A stretch of DNA of 64,000 nt from Bacteroidaceae bacterium (GTDB taxonomy: Bacteria; Bacteroidota; Bacteroidia; Bacteroidales; Bacteroidaceae), in NCBI GenBank assembly GCA_017429525.1, contig JAFROT010000036.1:1-64000 (forward strand), in the 5' to 3' direction. The position numbers and the translations under genes were made by a program. Below are positions 28,975-37,274 of the stretch, piece by piece. The first letter of the stretch is position 1. Each line of letters opens with the position of its first letter. Under the pieces are notes generated by a model. It ran no database searches and had not been told where the DNA came from. It worked only from the letters and a program-made list of their open reading frames with translations.

Positions 28975-30696
28975 TCAGCTTTCGCGGCAGAGAGCGGCTA
29001 CTTGTTGCTCGAAATGTTCGCGGTCACGGACACGGGTCTTAAAGGCGGAGCGGTAGTTGTAGACGGTACGCGGGGCGAACTGGAGGAGGGCAGCTATCTC
29101 CGAACTCTCCTTCACGCCGAGGCGGATGAGGGCGAAGATACGGAGCTCAGTGGTGAGGGTGCTGGAATGGGGAAGGGTGATCTGCTCGCCATCGAGGAGG
29201 AGGGCGTTGAACTCGTCGACGAAAGTGGGATAAAGCTCGAGGAAGGTCTTGTCGAAGCGGTGCATGAAAGCGGCGTTCTCCTCAGCCGAGAGACGTTGCG
29301 AGGAGATGGCGCTGAGCAGTTCAGTGGTCTGCTTGGCCTTGATCTTACGCTGCACAAGGAGTTGGAAGCGCTCGAGGCGATGAATGTATGTGGCGCAGAG
29401 GTCGATGTAGACTTTGGCGAGGCTCTCACGGCGCTTGTTGACCTGTACGAGGCGACCGTTGGTGTCGGCCAACTGGGCGTTGAGGTCACCCAGTTGTGCG
29501 TTAAGGTCGGAGAGCTGGCTGTTGGTCTCGGCAAGGGCATGACGGCGCTGACCGAGGAGGGAGTTCTGGCGCACGATGAACACGATGAGCGCCACCATCA
29601 GTACGGCGAGCAACGACAGGCCCCATAGCGCGAGACGCAAGCTGCGGTTCTGCTGGGAGAGGAGGCCCTGATAGGTGAGGATGATGGCAGGCGACTTGCG
29701 TGCGATGTCGAGGGTGCGGAGACGGTTGTTGGACTGCTGGGCGTCGGTCAGGGCTATATTGACGTAGCGCTGAGCACGCTCGAGTTGCGGCGGATTGCTG
29801 GCGAAGAGCACCTCAGCCAGGTCCTGCAGCGCCATGCCCTCCTTGGAACTGTTGAGGAGATCGCTGATAGCGGCTCGGGTGAGGAAGGCCGTACAGAGGT
29901 CGGAGGGGCCGTTGGACCGATAGTTGCTGGCGAGGGCATAGCAGGCCATAGCATAGAGGCGCGAAGTCTTGGGCAAGCGCTCGACGGCACGATGATAGTG
30001 ATGCATGGCCTGCTGCTCGTCGTGATGAATGAAGACTTCGTACTCCCCGATATAATAGTCATAGCGATCGTCGTCAGCCGAAAGCAAAGGCACGGCTCGA
30101 CGGAGGCAGTCGAAGCCACGTTCGCGGTAGGGCGGTGCATAGTTGTCGTCGGCCAAATAGTCAGCCCGATACTGATTGACACGGAAAGCGGTGATGAGAT
30201 AGGCAAAATGCAGTTCGTCTGGAAGCGAGGCCTCGTCAATATGACTGAGAAGGGCTTCGGCCTCGGGGTACATACCACGGAAGGCAAGGAGCTCAGCCTT
30301 ATTGATGAGGTGTTGATGGATAGCGACTGAGTCGGCGAGCTGGTAGGCCATCTGCAGAGCTAGGTCAGCGTAGTGCATAGCAGAATCGAACTCGGTGACG
30401 TAGTAGGCCTGGCTGATATCGTGGTAGCAGTCGAGGCGCGTGCGCAGATTATTGGCTTCTGCGGCTTGCGTGCGACGGGCTTGTATATAAGCTAGTTTCT
30501 GCTGCCAGAAGTCATCTCGGCGAGCGATGATGCGGTCGAGACTGTCGAGGAGAACTCCGACATCCTCGGAGGCGGAATCGTCGAGCACTCGCGTCTCAGC
30601 ATCCGATAGAGTAGAGGTGGAAGCGAGGGCTCGCGACGGAAACGAGGCGAGGACGAAAACGAAAAAGAACAGCTGATAGTAGCGGCAGAAGAGCAT
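28975..30696 (-). CDS. TPR-containing membrane regulator with C-terminal HTH (DUF6377-like)
   Basis: A 573-residue protein: N-terminal signal or anchor (YYQLFFFVFVLASFPSRALA), TPR-like helical repeats to about residue 340 and one transmembrane segment (LWGLSLLAVLMVALIVFIV). A heptad coiled coil (SDLNAQLGDLNAQLADTN) leads to a C-terminal helix-turn-helix (LGVKESSEIAALLQFAPRTVYNYR). This matches the Bacteroidetes membrane regulators often annotated DUF6377, which lie next to susC/susD and sense glycan in the periplasm. The gene is divergent from susC across a 480-base control region with operator-like repeats. I infer that it controls the PUL at 31177-41231. Family assignment is from memory. 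Confidence 0.82.
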   Translation of the reverse strand: MLFCRYYQLFFFVFVLASFPSRALASTSTLSDAETRVLDDSASEDVGVLLDSLDRIIARRDDFWQQKLAYIQARRTQAAEANNLRTRLDCYHDISQAYYVTEFDSAMHYADLALQMAYQLADSVAIHQHLINKAELLAFRGMYPEAEALLSHIDEASLPDELHFAYLITAFRVNQYRADYLADDNYAPPYRERGFDCLRRAVPLLSADDDRYDYYIGEYEVFIHHDEQQAMHHYHRAVERLPKTSRLYAMACYALASNYRSNGPSDLCTAFLTRAAISDLLNSSKEGMALQDLAEVLFASNPPQLERAQRYVNIALTDAQQSNNRLRTLDIARKSPAIILTYQGLLSQQNRSLRLALWGLSLLAVLMVALIVFIVRQNSLLGQRRHALAETNSQLSDLNAQLGDLNAQLADTNGRLVQVNKRRESLAKVYIDLCATYIHRLERFQLLVQRKIKAKQTTELLSAISSQRLSAEENAAFMHRFDKTFLELYPTFVDEFNALLLDGEQITLPHSSTLTTELRIFALIRLGVKESSEIAALLQFAPRTVYNYRSAFKTRVRDREHFEQQVAALCRES

Positions 30697-30788
30697 AAGA
30701 GTGAAAAATTAAATGTGAGAAGAAAAGAAGAAAAACACGATGGAATCGATGTTTATTGCAACAAATTATGATTATAGGATGGAAGGAT

Positions 30789-30828
30789 GATGGATTTTTG
30801 ATGGATTTTTGATGGATTTTTGATGGAT
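30789..30828 (+). repeat. 11-bp tandem repeat GATGGATTTTT
   Basis: Three perfect copies of GATGGATTTTT (30789, 30800, 30811) plus a partial fourth. It lies in the leader region upstream of the regulator gene, on the side of the start codon. Confidence 0.85.
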
Positions 30829-30890
30829 GCCCTAAAGGGCGCTATGCGGGAGAGGATAAATGGGGAGCAATGATGAACTTTAGGTAAACT

Positions 30891-30934
30891 AAAAGTGTAT
30901 TCTAAGTGTATTTTCGATGTGTTTTCGACGTGTT
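30891..30934 (+). promoter_or_regulatory. Four 11-bp operator-like repeats upstream of susC
   Basis: AAAAGTGTATT, CTAAGTGTATT, TTCGATGTGTT and TTCGACGTGTT follow one another with no gap. The shared part GTGT(A/T)T returns once per helical turn, as expected for cooperative binding of a regulator to one DNA face. Confidence 0.5.
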
Positions 30935-31059
30935 ATTCGTAAAACACGTGGCAAAGGTAAGAATTAATTCGGAAAAACATGCATGTACTTCCTACTTTTT
31001 TGAATATAATATATAATTTATGGATTATCAAAGGTATATATAGTAGTTAAAAGAAGTCG

Positions 31060-31081
31060 AAAATGTACTTAGTGTGTACTT
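31060..31081 (+). promoter_or_regulatory. Two 11-bp operator-like repeats near the susC promoter
   Basis: AAAATGTACTT and AGTGTGTACTT are adjacent 11-base units. TGTACTT also occurs once more at 30984-30990. They end 27 bases before the -7 element at 31109, in the position of an activator site. Confidence 0.45.
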
Positions 31082-31108
31082 ATGCATCTAAGGAATGACA
31101 TCTGCGCT

Positions 31109-31116
31109 TACCTTTG
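31109..31116 (+). promoter_or_regulatory. -7 promoter element upstream of susC
   Basis: TACCTTTG, an exact TAnnTTTG match, with 60 bases of leader before the susC start. No TTTG at the normal distance, which fits a promoter that needs an activator. Confidence 0.5.
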
Positions 31117-31176
31117 CGACAGAAAATTCAACAAAAACTCAAAAAACTTATTTACTAACTACTAAACGAAAGTGTT

Positions 31177-34100
31177 ATGAAACATTCCAAGTTGCAGTTT
31201 TTCAGTCGCTTGTCGGCATTCGGCATCCTGTTGATGCTCAGCATGACTTTGGCGGCACAGACGGTGACGGTGCAAGGCACGGTAACCGACGAGAAAGGCG
31301 AAAGCGTCATCGGCGCTACAGTCAAGGAGAAAGGCGGCCAGGGCGGCACGGTGACCGACATCGACGGTCGCTACTCGCTGACGGTGAGTCCTCAGTCTAC
31401 GCTGGTCTTCACCTGCATCGGTTTCGAGGCCGTAGAGAGTGCCGTAAACGGACGCACGCAGATTAACGTCGTCATGGGCGAAGGCACCGAGACGATGAAC
31501 GAGCTGGTCGTCGTGGGTTACGGCACAATGCGTAAGTCGGACCTCACGGGCGCCGTAGGTTCACTCAGTTCAAAGAGCATCGAAGGCACGCCCGTCGCCA
31601 ATATCGGTCAGGCTCTGCAAGGCAAGATCTCTGGTCTGCAGGTGGTCGACGCAGGCAAGCCCGGCGACAACGTGAACATCAAGATTCGCGGCCTCGGGAG
31701 CATCAACAACTGCGACCCGTTGGTGGTCATCGACGGTGTCCCCACGGACCTCGGCATCAACGCTATCAACATGATGGACGTAGACCGCGTGGACGTCTTG
31801 AAGGACGCCTCGGCTACAGCTATCTATGGTTCGCGCGGCGCGAATGGCGTCGTGATGATCACGACCAAGAAAGGCAAGGAAGGCAAGGGGACGCTGTCGG
31901 TAGCCGCCAACTGGGCTATCCAGCGTGCTACGAAACTACCCTCGCTGCTCAACGCCTCGCAGTATGCAGCCCTGAACAATGACATGATGGCGGCTGCCGG
32001 TCGGTCGCAGAATCCAGCATGGAGCGACCCCGCCGCTCTGGGCGTCGGCACCGACTGGGTGGACGAACTGATGCAGACGGGCGTCATGCAGAACTACACG
32101 CTGAGCTATGCCGGCGGCACGGACAAAGCCCACTACTACGTCTCGGGCGGTTTCCTGAAGCAGGACGGTACTGTCAGCAGCGTCAACTACCACCGCGTGA
32201 CCTTCCAAGTGAACTCCGACGCTCAGGTGCTGAAGTGGCTAAAGTTCAGCAACAACATCACCTTCAGCGCCGACCGTAAGGCACAGGGTGCCTACAGCAT
32301 GGGCGACACCTACCGCGCACTGCCCACCTACCCCGTCATGGACGAGAACGGCGACTGGAGCGGCCCCGAGGGCAACTCGCTCTGGTACGGCAGCATCCGC
32401 AACCCCATCGGCACGACGAAGCTCAACAAATCCAAGACCAACGGCTATAACCTGCTGGCCAACCTGACGGCCGAACTCTCGCTGACGAAATGGCTGAAGT
32501 TCCGCAGCACGCTGGGTGCCGACGCCAAGTTCTGGTACAACGACTCGTTCACGCCCAAATACGCATGGAAGCCCATCCCCGTCGAGGAGAGTTCGCGTTA
32601 CAAGAGCGACAACAAATCGTTCACCTACTTGTGGGACAACTACTTCCTCGTCGACCACACCTTCGGCCAGAAGCACCACTTGAGCCTCATGGCCGGTACG
32701 TCAGCCCAGTGGAACAAGAACGACTACCTGAATGCGCAGAAGAACATTTTCGCCTTCGACAACGTCCACGAGATGGACAACGGCGAAAAGATGTACGCCA
32801 TCGGCGGCAACGAGACCGAGTGGTCGCTCTTCTCCTATATGGCGCGCGTCAACTACGACTTCGCCAACCGCTACCTGCTGACAGCCACGCTGCGCCGCGA
32901 CGGCAGCAGCCGCTTCGGCCAGAACCAACGCTGGGGTACCTTCCCCTCGGCCGCCCTCGCTTGGCGCGTGACCGAGGAAGAATGGTTCCCCGAGAACGAC
33001 GTGCTGACTGACCTGAAGGTACGCGTAGGTTACGGCGTGACGGGTAGTCAGGCCAGCGTGAGCAACTACGGCTATCTGCCCTCGTACAACACCAGCGTCT
33101 ATCCCCTCGGCTACGACGGCACCGAGCAGTCGGCCCTCGTTAGCGTGACCCTGGCCAACCCCAACATCCACTGGGAAGAGGTGCAGCAGACAAACGTCGG
33201 TTTCGACGCCCAGCTGTGGAACGGACGCGTGGCCGTGAGCTTCGACGCCTACGTCAAGAACACACGCGACATGCTCGTCAAGGCTGCTATCCCCATCACC
33301 TCGGGCTTCGAAGACACCAGCACCACGTACACCAACGCCGGTAAGGTCCGCAACAAAGGTTTCGAGGTGTCCGTCAACACCGTGAACCTGAAAGGCGGCG
33401 AACTGGGCTGGGAGACCAACCTCGTGTACACCTTCAACAAGAATAAGATCCGCTCGCTCAACAGCAACGTTCCCTACTACGCCAACCAGATCAACAACTC
33501 CTACGTGACGATGCTCGATCGCAACTTCCCGATCAACGTGTTCTACGGCTACGTCACCGACGGCATTTTCCAGAACTGGGACGAGGTGAACACCCACGCC
33601 ATCCAGGCTGGTGCGGAACCGGGCGACATCCGCTTCCGCGACCTGAACAATGACGGCGTCATCAACGACGACGACCGCACCGTCATCGGCAACCCCAACC
33701 CGACGCACCTCTTCTCGATGAACAACACGCTGACATGGAAAGGCTTCGAGCTGGGCATCTACTTGCAAGGCGTGGCAGGCAACAAGATCTTCAATGCCAA
33801 CAAGATTGACCTGACGGGCATGTCGGCAGCCTACAACCAGACGACCGACGTCCTGAGCCGCTGGACAGGCGAAGGCAGCAGCACAACAATGCCGCGCGCC
33901 GTCTACGCCGATCCTAATCAGAACAACCGCGTCAGCGACCGCTTCGTAGAGAACGGTAACTACCTGCGCCTGAAGACCCTCTCGCTGGCCTACAACCTGC
34001 CTGAGCAGTGGCTACGCAAGCTGACCATTGAGCACGCCCGCATCGCCCTCTCGTGCGAGAACGTGGCTACGATCACCAACTATTCCGGTTTCGACCCCGA

Positions 34101-34179
34101 GGTAGGCATCAACGGCATCGACAACGCCAACTATCCCATCTCGAGAACTTTCAACCTCGGCATCAACTTCAACTTCTAA
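31177..34179 (+). CDS. SusC-family TonB-dependent oligosaccharide transporter
   Basis: Outer-membrane TonB-dependent receptor of the SusC/RagA family, 1000 residues. It has a signal peptide (LSAFGILLMLSMTLAAQ) and a carboxypeptidase-like regulatory domain (VTVQGTVTDEKGESVIGATV). A TonB-box-like MNELVVVGYGTM is followed by a plug with GDNVNIKIRGLGSINN and DASATAIYGSRGANGVVMITTKKG. A long barrel ends in FNLGINFNF with a terminal Phe. Together with the SusD protein encoded 15 bases downstream it forms the lidded importer of a polysaccharide-utilisation locus. Neighbouring GH66 and GH97 genes predict that it imports isomalto-oligosaccharides from dextran-like glucan. Confidence 0.96.
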   Translation: MKHSKLQFFSRLSAFGILLMLSMTLAAQTVTVQGTVTDEKGESVIGATVKEKGGQGGTVTDIDGRYSLTVSPQSTLVFTCIGFEAVESAVNGRTQINVVMGEGTETMNELVVVGYGTMRKSDLTGAVGSLSSKSIEGTPVANIGQALQGKISGLQVVDAGKPGDNVNIKIRGLGSINNCDPLVVIDGVPTDLGINAINMMDVDRVDVLKDASATAIYGSRGANGVVMITTKKGKEGKGTLSVAANWAIQRATKLPSLLNASQYAALNNDMMAAAGRSQNPAWSDPAALGVGTDWVDELMQTGVMQNYTLSYAGGTDKAHYYVSGGFLKQDGTVSSVNYHRVTFQVNSDAQVLKWLKFSNNITFSADRKAQGAYSMGDTYRALPTYPVMDENGDWSGPEGNSLWYGSIRNPIGTTKLNKSKTNGYNLLANLTAELSLTKWLKFRSTLGADAKFWYNDSFTPKYAWKPIPVEESSRYKSDNKSFTYLWDNYFLVDHTFGQKHHLSLMAGTSAQWNKNDYLNAQKNIFAFDNVHEMDNGEKMYAIGGNETEWSLFSYMARVNYDFANRYLLTATLRRDGSSRFGQNQRWGTFPSAALAWRVTEEEWFPENDVLTDLKVRVGYGVTGSQASVSNYGYLPSYNTSVYPLGYDGTEQSALVSVTLANPNIHWEEVQQTNVGFDAQLWNGRVAVSFDAYVKNTRDMLVKAAIPITSGFEDTSTTYTNAGKVRNKGFEVSVNTVNLKGGELGWETNLVYTFNKNKIRSLNSNVPYYANQINNSYVTMLDRNFPINVFYGYVTDGIFQNWDEVNTHAIQAGAEPGDIRFRDLNNDGVINDDDRTVIGNPNPTHLFSMNNTLTWKGFELGIYLQGVAGNKIFNANKIDLTGMSAAYNQTTDVLSRWTGEGSSTTMPRAVYADPNQNNRVSDRFVENGNYLRLKTLSLAYNLPEQWLRKLTIEHARIALSCENVATITNYSGFDPEVGINGIDNANYPISRTFNLGINFNF

Positions 34180-34194
34180 ACCCCTCGTCAAGTC

Positions 34195-35697
34195 ATGAAA
34201 AAGAATCTATATATCCTCGTGTTGCAGCTGGTGGCTGCACTCGTTCTGACCACTTCTTGTGACGATTTTCTCGACAAGACGCCCAAGAACACCGTGGACC
34301 CCAATACAAACGTGACGGACGACGTGGCCGTAGCCATGGCCAATGCCTGCTATCGGACGCTGCAGTCGTCGAATATGTACAACATGCGCATATGGACGCT
34401 CGACATCCTTGCCGGCAATAGCGAGGTCGGCGCTGGCGGCGGCACCGACGGTCTGGAGACCGTGCAGGCAGCCAATTTCGTCGCGCAGAGCGACAATGGC
34501 ATGGCCCTCTACATGTGGCGCTCGCCTTGGGTGGGCATCGGACAATGCAACATCCTCATCGATGCCCTCGAAGGCAAGGACCTGCTCGTAGGCTCCCTCT
34601 CCGAGCGCAGCCTCGGCGAAGCCTACTTCCTGCGTGCTCATTATTATTATGTACTGGCACGCCTCTACGGTGGTCTGCCCCTGCGCCTGAAACCCTTCAA
34701 CCCCAGTGAGTCGTCGGCCATCGCCCGCGCTTCGCTCGAGGACACCTACGAACTGATTATCGCCGACTGCCAGCGAGCCATCGACCGCCTGCCTGCCAAG
34801 AGCGAGCTGGACGACGAGAACGTAGGCCGTGCCACGAAGGATGCCGCCCTGACGATGCTGGCCGACATCTACCTCACGCTGGCCCCCAACCACCCCGACT
34901 ACTACCAGAAGGTCAACGATCTCTGCGACCAAGTGACCGACCTGGGTTACGACCTCAACGCCTCGACCTACGAGAACAACTTCGATGCCCGCGTCAACAA
35001 CGGCCCCGAGAGCATCTTTGAGGTACAGTTCTCAGGCAACACCGAGTACGACTTCTGGGGCAACAACCCGCAGTGCAGCTGGCTCTCCACCTTCATGGGC
35101 CCTCGCAACAGCGATTTCGTGGCTGGCAGCTACGGCTGGAACCAACCCACCGAGGAGTTCATGAGCCAGTATGAGGAAGGCGACAAGCGCAAGGACCTGA
35201 CTGTGTTCTATGAAGGCTGTCCCGACTACGAAGGCAAGCCCTACAAGAGCAGCTACTCCTACACAGGCTACAACGTCCGCAAGTTCCTCGTCTCGAAGAG
35301 CATTTCGCCCGAGTACAACACCAACCCCGCCAACTTCGTCGTCTACCGCTACGCTCAAGTGCTGCTGACGAAGGCCGAAGCGCTGAATGAGATGGGCCAG
35401 ACCGCCCAGGCTGCCCGTCCACTGAACATCGTACGCCAGCGCGCGGGTCTGCCCGCCGTGAGCGGTTCGCTCTCACAGTCCGAGATGCGCGAGAAGATCA
35501 TCCACGAGCGCCGCATGGAGCTGGCCTTCGAGGGGCACCGCTGGTTTGACCTCATCCGCCTCGAAGGCGGCGAGTACGCCCTGCGTTTCCTGCGCAGTAT
35601 CGGCAAGAGCCACGTCACGAAGGACCGCCTGCTACTGCCCATCCCGCAGACCGAGATCGACGCCAACAGCCTGATGACGCAGAACCCAGGCTACTAA
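34195..35697 (+). CDS. SusD-family glycan-binding lipoprotein
   Basis: Surface lipoprotein (LVLTTSCDDFLDKTPKNT, lipidated Cys at residue 22) of the SusD/RagB family, 500 residues. Conserved features include LGEAYFLRAHYYYVLARLYGGLPL and the C-terminal EAL-MGQTAQA-PLNIVRQRAGLP region. The segment HERRMELAFEGHRWFDLIR is followed by LLPIPQTEIDAN and ends NPGY. SusD proteins cap the SusC barrel and bind the glycan substrate. It is encoded 15 bases after susC and is surely cotranscribed. Confidence 0.96.
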   Translation: MKKNLYILVLQLVAALVLTTSCDDFLDKTPKNTVDPNTNVTDDVAVAMANACYRTLQSSNMYNMRIWTLDILAGNSEVGAGGGTDGLETVQAANFVAQSDNGMALYMWRSPWVGIGQCNILIDALEGKDLLVGSLSERSLGEAYFLRAHYYYVLARLYGGLPLRLKPFNPSESSAIARASLEDTYELIIADCQRAIDRLPAKSELDDENVGRATKDAALTMLADIYLTLAPNHPDYYQKVNDLCDQVTDLGYDLNASTYENNFDARVNNGPESIFEVQFSGNTEYDFWGNNPQCSWLSTFMGPRNSDFVAGSYGWNQPTEEFMSQYEEGDKRKDLTVFYEGCPDYEGKPYKSSYSYTGYNVRKFLVSKSISPEYNTNPANFVVYRYAQVLLTKAEALNEMGQTAQAARPLNIVRQRAGLPAVSGSLSQSEMREKIIHERRMELAFEGHRWFDLIRLEGGEYALRFLRSIGKSHVTKDRLLLPIPQTEIDANSLMTQNPGY

Positions 35698-35747
35698 AGT
35701 GTGAGACGCAATAAATCCCGAACGTTAAACGTTATAAATATACATCT

Positions 35748-37241
35748 ATGAGACACCAGTTATTCTATATTATGGCAGGAGCCCTCATGGGCATGACTGC
35801 CCTCTCATGCTCGGACAACGACTACGCTGAGTTCGACAAAGGGCGCTCTGAGCTGGCCCTGACCCTCAATCAGAGCTACGACGTGCTGGCCGAGACCAAT
35901 CACGGCAGCGAAGCCGTCGCCCTCAATTGGACGACAGGCAACAACTACGGCACCGGCAACCGCATCAGCTACACGTTGGAAATCGGGCTGGCCGGCACCG
36001 ACTACGTCACCGCCAGCGTGCCCGTGGACAATGCCACGCAGGTCTACAGCTGGACGGCAAGCGTGGAGCAACTCAACGACCTGCTCCTCGAGTGGGACTG
36101 CCCTGCTGGCGAGGCGGTGCAGCTCGCAGCTCGCGTAACGGCTACCGTGGCCGGTATGGAGGAGCAGCAGACCTCCGAGACCACTTTCACGGTGACGCCC
36201 TACACGCCCGTCACCCGCACCCTCTACCTCATCGGCGACGCCACGCCCAACGGATGGAGCGCCGACAACGCTACCGAGATGCACCGCACCGACAATGGCG
36301 TCTTCACCTGGGAAGGCAACCTGAAAGAAGGCTCGCTGAAGTTCATCACCACGCTCGGGCAGTTCGTACCCTCGTACAACAAGGGCACCGACGGCAAGAT
36401 GATCATCCGCAACTCGTTCGACGAGCCCGATGAGCAATGGCACATCGACGAAGCCCATGCCTATAAGGTGACGGCCAACCTGCTCACCGGCGAACTCACC
36501 CTTGTACAGACGACCGGCGAGACACCGCGCTGGGACCAGCTCTTCTTCGTGGGCAGCTGCACAGGCTGGGGCTTCGTTGAGATGACGCGCGACGCGCTCG
36601 ATCCTTACCTCTTCCGCTACGGCCGTCACTTCACTACCGACGACCAGGGCGAGTTCAAGTTCGGTACGTCGCAAGGATGGGAGAACATGCTGAAGGCTAC
36701 GCAGCCCAACGCCCCCTACACCGACACCTCAATGGAGTTCATCAGCGGCTACGATCCCGATAATAAGTGGTTCCTGAACGCTAGCGAGTGCGACCGTGCC
36801 TACAAGATCTGCGTCGACACCCGCAATGGTCGCGAGCGCATGCTCATGAGCGAGTTCAAGCCCTATCCCATGATCTACCTCATCGGTAGCGCTTGCTCCG
36901 CAGGCTGGGACCTCGGTAATGCCTTGGAGATGACGACCACGGACAGTCCCTACGTCTTCACGTGGACAGGTCGCCTCACCGCGGGCGAGCTCAAGTTCAC
37001 CTGCGACAAGCAGAGCGACTGGGGCGGAGCCTGGTTCATGTGTGCTGCCGGCAGCAACGTAGCACCCACAGGCTCGCAGGAGCGCATGCTCTTCATCGAC
37101 AAGAGTAGCGATGCCTGCAAGGCTCAGTACCTCGACACGGCCATTGGCGACATCGACCAGAAGTGGCAAATTGCCTCCGACGGCACCTACGAGATTACCC
37201 TCAACCAACTCGAGGAGACCATCACGATTGCCAAGCAATAA
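35748..37241 (+). CDS. SusE/SusF-like surface glycan-binding lipoprotein
   Basis: Lipoprotein of 497 residues with lipobox ALSCSDNDY (Cys about residue 22). An N-terminal SusE-type Ig-like domain (LALTLNQSYDVLAETNHGSEAVALNWT without break, about residues 35-155) is followed by three tandem SusE/F starch-binding-like modules. Each of these opens with a similar strand: LYLIGDATPNGWSADNATEM, LFFVGSCTGWGFVEM and IYLIGSACSAGWDLGNALEM. The Trp in each GW is typical of the binding site. It follows susD and probably holds alpha-glucan at the cell surface for the GH66 enzyme. Confidence 0.88.
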   Translation: MRHQLFYIMAGALMGMTALSCSDNDYAEFDKGRSELALTLNQSYDVLAETNHGSEAVALNWTTGNNYGTGNRISYTLEIGLAGTDYVTASVPVDNATQVYSWTASVEQLNDLLLEWDCPAGEAVQLAARVTATVAGMEEQQTSETTFTVTPYTPVTRTLYLIGDATPNGWSADNATEMHRTDNGVFTWEGNLKEGSLKFITTLGQFVPSYNKGTDGKMIIRNSFDEPDEQWHIDEAHAYKVTANLLTGELTLVQTTGETPRWDQLFFVGSCTGWGFVEMTRDALDPYLFRYGRHFTTDDQGEFKFGTSQGWENMLKATQPNAPYTDTSMEFISGYDPDNKWFLNASECDRAYKICVDTRNGRERMLMSEFKPYPMIYLIGSACSAGWDLGNALEMTTTDSPYVFTWTGRLTAGELKFTCDKQSDWGGAWFMCAAGSNVAPTGSQERMLFIDKSSDACKAQYLDTAIGDIDQKWQIASDGTYEITLNQLEETITIAKQ

Positions 37242-37274
37242 CGGAAACGGGAACAAGAACGGAAAGCAGAACGT

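Larger units (their letters stand above)
30697..31176. other. Divergent control region between regulator and susC
   Basis: 480 non-coding bases holding three sets of 11-bp-periodic direct repeats (30789-30828, 30891-30934, 31060-31081) and a -7-like element for each direction: CAAAGGTA at 30952-30959, read as TACCTTTG on the minus strand, and TACCTTTG at 31109-31116 on the plus strand. The centre (30960-31060) is strongly AT-rich. Confidence 0.6.

Noticed and set aside
31095-31466. 123-codon plus-strand frame overlapping the susC start
   Set aside because: Runs through the susC leader and then the signal-peptide region out of frame; SusC is well supported.
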